This document shows positions 56,535-64,000 of a stretch of 64,000 nucleotides of DNA, piece by piece. Source of the DNA: Eustoma russellianum (taxonomy: Eukaryota; Streptophyta; Magnoliopsida; Gentianales; Gentianaceae). Below the pieces are notes generated by a model. That model searched no databases. It had not been told where the DNA came from and worked only from the letters and a program-made list of their open reading frames with translations. Position 1 is the stretch's first letter, and every line of letters starts with the position of its first letter. The stretch is taken from contig AP025040.1 of assembly GCA_036186865.1 (NCBI GenBank), positions 31,378,950-31,442,949 of the forward strand, read 5' to 3'. Both the position numbers and the translations under genes were made by a program.

Positions 56535-57971
56535 TGGCTTGTAACAATGGTGTTGGTGAAGAGTTGAGGCCACAGATTGGAGATCTGTTTACACTCCAGG
56601 ACAAGTATAAGACCCTAGACCTTGGGAGAGCAATAGATACAGTATACTAAATACTATTAAGACAGTATCCTTTTATAGATATCAGAAGGTCCCTGATAGG
56701 TGCAGGGCCTACGTGGAGGATGTCAGGCTATCCAGATTGTTATTGTATGATAAGGTTATTGATAGATTACGCTTTGATCAATAGCACTCGTGGAGAGTGG
56801 CAACAGGAGATCCATTCCTTTCACCTACCTTCAGGCGAGGCCGTACCCACGCTTCAGGATGTAGCCTTGCTGTTTGGCCTTCACATCGACAGTGATGTCG
56901 CTTCTGTCCTGAAGGAACCATACACAGCACCATAGCGGTGCCAGTTGTATTATGGGTGTCTTGGATGGACTCTGACATGCCGGATATGTCAAGCAACCGA
57001 GTGGTTTCTCGATATGAACCTACTGATACATCCATCCGATGAGCTGATTCAGTAGAGGGATGGAAGGCACATCTTCTCGCTGCTGTGAGACGTGTTATGC
57101 AACTGAAAGAACTTCTCACATCAGCTGATCTAATTTTACATACTTCAGGACCTCGCCGCCACATGTAGATATTCCTGGGCCAGCGTCGTCCTTGAATTCT
57201 TGTAACGGAGCCTATGCAAGCACTCTCATTCATAAATTGGTTGCATCATATTGTGTGGCCATTACAGCTGCTGTAATTCTGGATATAGATGAGGTTTGCC
57301 TTTTTCTATCCTGGCTGCATTAGGAGTCTGGCGATGAGGCCTGGTGCGAGCTGTGCAGTATGGTGGCTTAGTGACCGTAGCTTCCCAGAGGTTTCCTGCC
57401 ACACGTGGATGCTGCACGCCATCTGCTCCATAGTCTAAGAAAGGAGGATTTCTTGTGGGTGCCTTACAGGCCAGATGTTATTGCAAGCTTGCCACCGATT
57501 ACAACCAGGACGAGCATCTGTGGGCTGTTTAGGTGTCACTACTCCTGTGGCACATTTTTGAGCACCATTTATCCCACAGAATGATGAGATAGTTTTTGCT
57601 GATGCAGGAGGTGTCGCGCAAGGTCATCGCGACACAGGGGTTGTCATCCATCAAATGGTGAAGGGGATGGAAAAAATTGACTACTTGCACACGTACACCA
57701 TATTCTTACACCACTGGGGTGACCGAGCACACCGAATCGAGATATCTATGCCATGGACTAACATACTGACAGCTAACTCATCATACATGAAGTGGTATAG
57801 GCCTCGGACACTTATGACCCTTGCTCGTCCTCATGTGGAACGTGTACGTAACAACTGCTTCTGTGGTTCCATATCTAGTTTCATACGGCTAGTATACATA
57901 TATCTTTTATTTCATTTAATTGTGTCATCGTAAGTTAAATGTGTACTGATGTTTCTAGTATTTAAATTTTA
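56535..57971 (+). pseudogene. plant mobile domain (PMD) protein, broken
   Basis: A probable start M-A-C-N-N at about 56535 leads to a domain matching plant mobile domain proteins (the MAIN/MAIL1-related superfamily, common in plant transposons). Clear blocks are L-I-D-Y-A-L-I-N ... E-I-H-S-F-H-L-P-S-G-E then T-L-Q-D-V-A-L-L-F-G-L (about 56755-56890), and D-L-A-A-T-x-R-Y-S-W-A-S-V-V-L-E-F-L (about 57145-57195, followed by a stop where a Tyr would be expected). Further on come H-T-Y-T-I-F-L-H-H-W-G-D-R-A-H (about 57685-57735) and N-S-S-Y-M-K-W-Y-R-P-R-T (about 57775-57815). Many stops and shifts lie in between. The biochemical role of transposon PMDs is unknown. A 3' intron is suggested at 57844. 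Confidence 0.75.
57844..57971 (+). other. candidate intron at the 3' end of the PMD pseudogene
   Basis: PMD coding (P-H-V-E-R) stops at a gtacgtaac donor-like site. After a T-rich stretch, tttaaattttag forms an acceptor at about 57971, and a different open frame follows. There is no homology check for the join. Confidence 0.4.
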
Positions 57972-57994
57972 GGCAAACCATCTTTCTCAAATAT

Positions 57995-58333
57995 ATGCAG
58001 CATCTATTGGAGACAAGACCTGCATGGAGATCGAAACGGAGAGGCTCGGGGAAAAGGGTCTCGGACACCTTCTTTTGTAGAGACCTCCAGCAGAAGCCAC
58101 CCAGTAGACTCTGGATGCATATTATCCATAATTCGTCGTGCCTCAGCCCGGAGGGGGCATCATTTGCATATGCGGACGATGGAGGGTCAAAGTTTTCCGG
58201 TGTCTCAAGGCATGTACTAGACATATCATTCGAGTCACCAGCCATCCATAGCATACATGTATTTGGCGAGGATGACAATGACATGATTAACATTGCCGAT
58301 AATCACCCCTCTTCCAATCTCAGCGCTGAGTAG
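57995..58333 (+). CDS. 112-codon frame after the PMD region, not recognised
   Basis: An open frame follows the candidate intron. Its start is basic (R-S-K-R-R-G-S-G-K-R) and the rest is Ser/Asp-rich, ending D-N-D-M-I-N-I-A. It may be the C-terminal exon of the PMD protein, because such proteins often end in low-complexity tails. The internal Met is unlikely to be a true start. No family was recognised and there is no membrane segment. Given the decay of the upstream part it is probably not functional. Confidence 0.3.
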   Translation: MQHLLETRPAWRSKRRGSGKRVSDTFFCRDLQQKPPSRLWMHIIHNSSCLSPEGASFAYADDGGSKFSGVSRHVLDISFESPAIHSIHVFGEDDNDMINIADNHPSSNLSAE

Positions 58334-58454
58334 TTTGTCAAAGACCCATAGTACAGCCTACAGCAAACACAGTCGCAGCTGCCCGAAGATCTAAGTTCAC
58401 TCAAACGTAGTATAGTTGTCCAGCAACCTAGACGTAGGCAACATTGTGGTACCA

Positions 58455-58540
58455 TAAGTCTAAATGGCATACGACGGTTTTGTCAAAACCGCTGTCCCTT
58501 TTACACGACGGTTTTAACAAAACTACCGTGTATATTTTTT
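58455..58540 (-). repeat. right inverted repeat of the PMD unit
   Basis: ggcatacgacggttttgtcaaaaccgc followed by acacgacggttttaacaaaac is the inverted counterpart of the left repeat. Confidence 0.6.
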
Positions 58541-58729
58541 TGGGTTTACTTTGAAATCTGTGATGAAAATGGTTTTTTTAAAAATAAACTAGTATACTTT
58601 TTCTTTCCCTCCGCATATACTTATTTATATTTGATTTATGTACACATGTACTTTTTTTATATTTGCATGTATATAGTTTTTTGTGCCTATTGTTGTATGT
58701 CTAAACACAATTTGTAGTAATGATATCCA
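58541..58729. other. AT-rich interval with no recognised feature
   Basis: T-rich sequence with short A/T runs only. Confidence 0.5.
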
Positions 58730-59247
58730 TCATCTCCATGATAAGTTCACAAATTCGTCTAAAACTGACGGATGTACCACATAACACCACATAAGTCTGA
58801 AGTGGTGTAAAGACTCCAGATGCACCGCAGTCCTGCATGGCATGAAAAAGGGTCTCAAATATGTCCACCAAAAACAGGGACGATCAAGGGGAATGGTCCA
58901 GAGTAGGTAGTCCAACCTTGTTCGACAAAAACACTTCTGTCGGTTTTTCCATTTTTGCATATCCACAGCATATGCATCAACTCCTGGAAAATATTATAAT
59001 TGCATGTGTCCGAAAATCCATCTTATATCTAAAAGCTTCCAACACATAACATCATATTACCTGGTAAATATGAAATCAAACCATACAAAGTGATGCAAGC
59101 GAGTGTGTGATCCACTCTTCCACCTTCAACCTTCTTCTTCACAATAGTATATGACACAAAGAAAAATCCTTCTCTTTGCTTCCTTAGGGTAGAAAACGGC
59201 TGATTTGAGCAACCTAACAAAACTACCGAATAGTTGTTATTAAGCAA
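58730..59247 (-). pseudogene. unrecognised coding-like segment, possibly a two-exon gene fragment
   Basis: Two minus-strand stretches look coding. 59247-59029 contains V-D-H-T-L-A-C-I-T-L-Y-G-L-I-S-Y-L-P-G. 58966-58730 in another frame can be read as F-L-S-N-K-V-G-L-P-T-L, then after a stop L-F-L-V-D-I-F-E-T-L-F-H-A-M-Q-D-C-G, T-P-L-Q-T-Y and F-R-R-I-C-E-L. Between them the minus strand has accag/gtaatatg (donor-like, about 59060) and atattttccag/gag (acceptor-like, about 58995). The composition differs from the surrounding AT-rich repeats. I do not recognise the family; it may be a gene fragment captured by a transposon, or another transposon protein. Confidence 0.35.
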
Positions 59248-59249
59248 AC

Positions 59250-60354
59250 CAACAAGGCCCTCCTAGACAATATCTGTAGCTATGGCAAACACCTTCAAAA
59301 TGTTCGCTCTTGACGATGATTAACCTTGATTTATGATAGAAAATCAAAAAAACAAGTCTCACACAAAGGGAGAGGAGAAACTGAAATGTATTGATTGAAA
59401 ATTGAAGCTACCTATAACTCGGTCATTATTGCCTTTTTTATGCTGAATTCTCCTATCTAAAGAGTCCTAGATGGATCAAACTCCATCTTAAAAGCCTATC
59501 AAAAATCTAGATAATAACAGTCTATAATGAAAGATGATGTTTAATAGTTGGATAAACTATAATCTATTCTTCAAATTTAAGTTGTCATGTTGATCTTTTG
59601 CTACCTCCTTGTTCAGCCGATTTCTGGATAGTCTTGGAGGGTTGGTTGACTCAATTTTGAAGTTGTGATATGCTTGGAAAAAGTTTGAATTTGAGATTGA
59701 ATTGTCTTCAAGTTTTCGATCAAATTTATCTTCACCTTGAGCTTCATCTTGGCCGGCCTTTAGGAAGTTGATTTGATGCTATGCTTGACTTTATCAATGT
59801 TGAAGAGTCGGCTTCCAAGAAGCCTCCTAAAAACCGTGTATCATGATGGCAAAAGATTAAGACAAATATTCCTTGAGACAAACATTCCTTAGGACAAACA
59901 TTTCCTAGGATAAACATTCCCTAGGACAAACATTGTCTTCAAAACCTTCTCTTCAAACATTATCTTGAAACATTCTTTTCAAATATTCTTTCTCTCAAGA
60001 TATCAACATTCCTTTTGTATCCTTATTAACTTGGATTTTCGCACGCATCATCTTTTTATATAACAAGGTCATGAAAACAAGAGTCATTCGTAACTGAGAC
60101 AAATAAAACTATTAAACACACACGCACAGGCAAGGTGCGGCAAAGATTCATATGGGCTCCATGAAATGAACCCAATAAATTTTAGGTTCTCTGCACGAGA
60201 AGTTACCAACTTCATAACCAAGTTGTTTGGCCTTGCTTCTTGTGATTGGGCCGTTGACCTTAAGATGAGATCCTTGATCCTCATCACAAAGTCAAACGTC
60301 TATCGTTCTAATTATGATTTTAAAGCACATATTTGAACCAAACACAACATTTTT
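59250..60354. other. unassigned interval with a short minisatellite
   Basis: No gene was recognised. 59868-59936 contains about four copies of an 18-bp unit, acaaacattcc.taggaca with variants. The rest is AT-rich with T-rich words (gttgatctttt, cttcaagttttcg) and could be old LTR sequence on the minus strand. Confidence 0.5.
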
Positions 60355-61080
60355 TTATAGAAAATAACTTGCATTCCTAATTCATCATCACAAATCGTGC
60401 CATACAAACAGTATGAGGAGGGTTATATCCCATGAGGTACTATGATCCTTGAGGGAACCCAACTTGGCTAAAAGATTAGCCGGTTTATCACAACCTTTTA
60501 CAAAGGCTACTCGAAAATAAACACAGAATTCTATAATTAGGTCCTTGCAATCCATTACCAACGATGATAACGGGTGAAGACCATCAAGTTTGCTGCTGAT
60601 CCCCTAGACTGAAGATAAAGTATCGCTCCGTACCTCAATTCTTCAATTCCCTCTAAGAACACCGAGTCACAATCCTTCTCTGATGATCAGAGTATTCACC
60701 GTGAGCAACACCGGCGTGAAGGGGAAGTTAAAATGAAGCACAGGTAATTATATCAGCCTTACAGTTTGTCATAAGAACCCACAAGCCACCTCTCCACTCC
60801 TTCCAAAAGCTGCATCAAAATTTACTGCAACCACTTCCTCATGTCGTTGAATCCAGGAATTAGGAAGTGAAGGAACCTGGCGCAGCTGAGCATCACCTCT
60901 GCACGAATCAGAAAAAATTACTGTAGGGGCATACGACTTAGATCTGAGTTGTGCAATTGTTTTGGATTCATTCTCAAAGATCATGCAACATATATTCCTC
61001 CGAACAACCCAGCACCCATTAATATAGAAACATGTCTCCTCCGTCTTGCCTTCATCCATCAGTCTGCCATACATATCTCA
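60355..61080 (-). pseudogene. RNase H-like (RVT_3) remnant, LINE-derived
   Basis: The minus-strand frame 61074-60769 covers a linker (C-W-V-V-R-R-N-I), then W-I-Q-R-H-E-E-V-V-A-V-N-F-D-A-A-F, the start of an RNase H with its first catalytic Asp. Further down, with frame changes, come I-E-V-R-S-D-T-L (about 60640), L-V-M-D-C-K-D-L (about 60560) and V-K-G-C-D-K-P-A-N-L-L-A-K-L (about 60490), the last helix, where an Asp is normally expected near A-D. This is the C-terminal domain of plant LINE ORF2 or a related stand-alone RNase H protein. No RT is attached. The fragment's sequence is not close to LINEs A-C. Confidence 0.6.
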
Positions 61081-61624
61081 GATTGATGAGTTGTGAGTGC
61101 CAGTGAGGTGAAAGGTGTTGAAAGATATCTGCAAGAAAGGAAACAAGTCATCATTCAATGAAAAGAGAAAAATCGGCAATCAAGAGGATTTTCGGTGATT
61201 GTAATTATTTGTAAATATTCTGTAGTTATTAGTCTTTCCATAAATAACATGATACGTAGGGTATATTAGAGGTAATGTATATGTTGGATTTAATTTAATA
61301 AACCCATGAATAGTACCGTTTAATCGAATCAATGGACAAAGTAACAAAATGCGAAAAATATACCTTGCTCCATTGCTGTTGTTAATCTGAACACGTACAC
61401 TGCAACTGCTCCGACTGATGAAGAATCTGGCGTGATCCAAGGATTCACGACCCCCCACCAATTGCTGATATACCCCTTGACCGGAATCAACAATTCACTA
61501 CTTTACCCGATGGAGAGGCTAGGCAGTGTGGGCTTTATAGAACAGGTTGGCACACCCTCCCACCTTTCCTCTGTATATGGCCGATTTCTTTGATTGATGA
61601 TATGAGGAGGTGAAGGCCTCCTCC

Positions 61625-61632
61625 TTTATATA
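61625..61632 (-). promoter_or_regulatory. TATA box in copia LTR
   Basis: On the minus strand ctatataaagga lies downstream of the tandem duplication and about 500 bp before the LTR end, the expected place for the U3 promoter. Confidence 0.6.
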
Positions 61633-61660
61633 GGGGGAGAATAGGAGAATCCTAATTGGC

Positions 61661-61850
61661 ATATTCCTTAATAGTTAAAGTTTCTTTTATCCCAGATGCC
61701 TGGAATATGCTTGATGCTGTATTTAAGTTATCTTTATCCATTATCCAATAGGAATCCTGGTGGCATATTCCTTTATGGATAGAGATTCCTTTATCCAAGA
61801 TACCTGGAATATACTTGATGCTATATTCAAGTTATCTCTATCCATTTCCA
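61661..61850 (-). repeat. 103-bp tandem duplication in LTR U3
   Basis: 61661-61763 and 61764-61850 share catattcctt, tggaatat.cttgatgct.tatt and aagttatct.tatccatt. Immediately upstream of the TATA box in LTR sense. Confidence 0.85.
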
Positions 61851-62229
61851 AATATTATCTAATATTTAATATCATTAAATATTATTTAATATTTAATTAT
61901 TGTGCCAACAATTATCTACTAGCCACACGTGGGTTGTCGCCCCTCGGGGACCAGATGTCGTAACTTTATGGTCGTTGCACTTTGAGCCCATCCATCGCGG
62001 TCTCTGACCATATGACTGTCTACATATTCGGGGTTTCCATTTAGACCACACTATACATCCACGAGTACCCGATGATCACTTAACGTGTGGATGTTTTACG
62101 TAACAATTAATATTATTACGTGACATATGTGACATATAATATTATCATACATAACGTCCACCTTATGATTAATTCGTATAAACTTATCAACGTGCTGCGC
62201 ATCACACGTATCTCGAATTAATCCCAACA

Positions 62230-62240
62230 ATCTCCCACTT
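62230..62240 (-). other. polypurine tract of right-edge copia
   Basis: On the minus strand AAGTGGGAGAT is followed by TGTTGGG. Confidence 0.85.
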
Positions 62241-62642
62241 GGACTATGTATGTATCTTAAAGATTATATGTCACCCTTTTGAGCTCATATACCGTATGTC
62301 CTTTAGTGTGTCTTTCTTTTCCGGTCCATCAGCAAATGTTAGCAAAAGACTTAAGCCGCACGTCCCACATTGAATTAGTGACTAGTCCCTCTTAAATCAT
62401 GATACTAACATTCTACTGAATGACATGGATACTGAAATGGATATGTAGTGTGGAATTAATATGCTAGGTGATCATACATATCTAATTCCAACTTGGCCCT
62501 CTTTAGCGAGATCAATAGAATTCAGAATGTATGCCGTAACTGCTTAATGTACATTACTTCTGCAGAAAAACTTTAATATAACCGGAATGTACATTATACT
62601 GTATGTCTGAAATAAACAACTTTATTGAACACAAGAAAAACC
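62241..62642 (-). other. copia region between RNase H stop and polypurine tract
   Basis: Non-coding 3' part of the element. No further motif was recognised. Confidence 0.55.
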
Positions 62643-64000
62643 TTACAGACTCCCACTAGGATAAAACATCCTCAACTGGACTAAGACCCATACGGCTAAC
62701 ATGCTTGTGAAACACACCGGTTCCACGGCCTTAGTCAAAGGGTCGGCCACCATAGAGTCTGTACTGATATGCTCAATACTGATCAGACCACTCAGAATTC
62801 TTTCTTTAACAGCCAGATACTTCATCTCTATGTATTTCGCTTTAGATGAACTCCGGTTGTTATTTGAATATAGCACCGCAGCTTTACTGTCACAGTAAAT
62901 CCTCATTGGAGACGAGATAGTCTCCAATACCCGCAGCCCTGTGACAAAATTGCGAAGCCATATCGCCTGATTGGATGCGTGGAATGATGCACGAATTCGC
63001 CTCCATAGTGGAGACGCCAATAAGGTCTGTTTTGCGCTTTTCCATGAGATCGCACCTCCGGCTAGTAAAACATAGCCCGAGGTCGATTTCATGCTATCCT
63101 GCATCCAGCAAAATCGGAATCTGTATATCCAGTGATCTCTAACTCATCAGATCTCCGATACGTCAGTACGTGTTGTTTGTTCTTGTAAATATCTTAGCAC
63201 CCTCTTTGCGCGGTCCAGTGATCCTTCGCGGATCAGAGAGGTATCTGCCTAACATTCCCGTAATGAATGCCAAGTCTGGTCGTGTACATACTTGGGCATA
63301 CATTATACTCCCTACTACCGAAGCATAGGGAGTATTCCTCATTTCCGAACGTTCAAACTCTGTTTGGGACATTGTTTCAGACTGAATTTATCTCCTCTTG
63401 CCACAGGGGTATTAAGTGGTTTACACTTATCCATGCTATACCGCTTCAACACCTTTTCGATGTATGCCTGTTGTGAGAGACCTAAGATACCTTGGGTACG
63501 ATTCCTCCGTATCTCAAGTCCCAACACATATGAGGCTTCACCAAGGTCTTTCATCTCGAAATGCTTTCTCAGAAAGGCTTTGGTGTCGCTCAACATGTTT
63601 ACATCGTTTGTTGCAAGCAGTATATCATCTACGTACAAGATCATGAATATGAACTTGCTCCCACTGAACTTGTGATACACACATTCGTCAATTTGGTTTG
63701 CCTCAAAACCGAAGGAGACAACCACTTTGGCGAATTTGAAGTACCACTGTCGAGACGCTTGCTTGAGCCCATAGATGGATTTCTTTAGTCGACAAACCAT
63801 GCCTTTTGGATCTCCCACCTCGAATTGAGGCGGTTGAACCATGTAAATGGTTTCGTCGAGTTCTCCGTTTAGAAACGCAGTCTTAACATCCATCTGATGT
63901 AGCTCAAGATCTAAGTGTGCCACTAAAGCCATGATTATCCGGAAGGAATCCTTCGTAGATACTGGAGAGAAGGTTTCCGTATAGTCTATGCCCTCCTTTT
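62643..64000 (-). pseudogene. copia pol: reverse transcriptase and RNase H, running off the window
   Basis: From the right edge, the minus strand reads an RT start (Y-T-E-T-F-S-P-V near 63980), Q-M-D-V-K-T-A-F-L-N-G (about 63895-63860), L-K-Q-A-S-R-Q-W-Y (about 63760) and an intact Y-V-D-D active site (about 63625-63635). E-M-K-D-L-G-E-A-S-Y follows near 63550 and R-N-R-T-Q-G-I-L-G-L-S-Q near 63490. A frameshift near 63345 leads into Y-A-Q-V-C-T-R-P-D-L-A-F, and another near 63160 into RNase H: K-S-T-S-G-Y-V, then G-G-A-I-S-W-K-S-A-K-Q-T. R-I-Y-C-D-S-K-A-A and a V-A-D-P-L-T-K block near 62735 follow. It is decayed but more readable than the copia copies on the left. The gag-integrase part lies beyond the window. 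Confidence 0.88.

Larger units (their letters stand above)
55766..58540 (+). mobile_element. DNA-transposon-like unit with PMD pseudogene and inverted ends
   Basis: The left border (55770-55907) carries repeated ca/gttttgacaaaaccg words ending acaaaaccgtcatatgcc. The right border (58466-58535) carries the same words in inverted orientation (ggcatacgacggttttgtcaaaaccg). Between them lie a 50-bp minisatellite and a PMD pseudogene on the + strand. Such gttttgacaaaaccgtcg repeats are typical of terminal or subterminal regions of plant DNA transposons, and PMD genes are known passengers of plant transposons. Exact ends and target duplication were not resolved and no transposase was seen. Confidence 0.5.
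61117..62229 (-). repeat. 3' LTR of the minus-strand copia element at the right edge
   Basis: The inner end is fixed by the polypurine tract at 62230: on the minus strand the LTR starts TGTTGGGATTAATTCG. The outer end at 61117 (TGTTGAAAG on plus, CTTTCAACA on minus) is inferred from TG/CA symmetry. A TATA box, a 103-bp promoter-side tandem duplication and a following GA-rich segment suit a U3-R-U5 order. The mate LTR is outside the window. Confidence 0.6.

Noticed and set aside
55766..58540. CACTA transposon
   Set aside because: The gttttgacaaaaccg repeats would fit subterminal repeats of that class, but no CACTA termini or transposase were found, so the class was left open.
1..64000. CRISPR arrays, operons, ribosome binding sites
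   Set aside because: The window is plant nuclear DNA. Tandem repeats present are LTR or minisatellite repeats without spacer structure.

Overview
This window is repeat-dense nuclear DNA of a flowering plant. No host gene can be supported with confidence. Almost everything recognisable is transposon-derived: Ty1/copia and Ty3/gypsy LTR retrotransposons, plant L1-type LINEs with a C-terminal RNase H, a TRIM-like remnant, and a DNA-transposon-like unit carrying a plant mobile domain (PMD) pseudogene. PMD sequences, iMet-tRNA primer sites and RNase H-tailed LINEs all point to an angiosperm; the species cannot be read from the sequence.

Layout. 1-3746: 3' half of a decayed + strand copia element, cut by the window edge, with its 3' LTR. 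3747-4491: end of a gypsy-type LTR. 4492-8831: a second, heavily decayed copia element (LTR, primer site, gag, traces of pol). 8832-9165: fragment of a long copia-type LTR family (here 'family T', starting TGTTGAGAAA). 9190-27100: a LINE cluster. It holds a minus-strand 3' end (9190-9855), a + strand 5'-truncated copy (9856-11319), a full-length minus copy 'LINE A' (11330-17652), a 5'-truncated minus copy 'LINE C' (17713-19285) and a nearly full-length minus copy 'LINE B' (21655-27100). Between C and B lie a deleted family-T copia element (19305-21070) and a duplicated segment containing a 10-N assembly gap. 27101-29345: another family-T remnant, then a TRIM-like piece (29351-29569).

30755-55216 is a nested retrotransposon stack. 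The outer unit is a minus-strand Ty3/gypsy element, 8447 bp once insertions are removed, with LTRs of 1080 and 1074 bp and a near-perfect 5-bp target duplication (aaact/aaacc). Its left LTR was hit twice. The first insertion is a 7263-bp non-autonomous family-T element (30922-38184, LTRs about 3.0 kb, duplication ccaag). The second is an 8742-bp chromodomain gypsy element of Tekay/Del type (39033-47774, LTRs 2680 and 2678 bp, duplication acatt). The intact right LTR (54143-55216) acts as an internal empty-site reference. By eye, LTR divergence is greatest in the outer element, intermediate in the family-T element and nearly nil in the Tekay-type element.

55222-58540 holds the PMD pseudogene flanked by inverted repeats. 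58730-59250 has an unrecognised coding-like minus-strand segment. 60355-61080 is an RNase H (LINE-type) remnant. 61117-64000 is the 3' end of a minus-strand copia element with its LTR, polypurine tract, RNase H and RT, running off the right edge.

The signals most worth following are a precise 70-bp GT-AG intron candidate inside the RNase H of the youngest gypsy element; recurrent hairpins in LINE 3' UTRs plus a conserved terminal stem-loop shared by the LINE tails; an ATGA stop-start overlap between LINE ORF1 and ORF2 conserved in two diverged copies; and the PMD unit with inverted ends. All alignments were done by eye.
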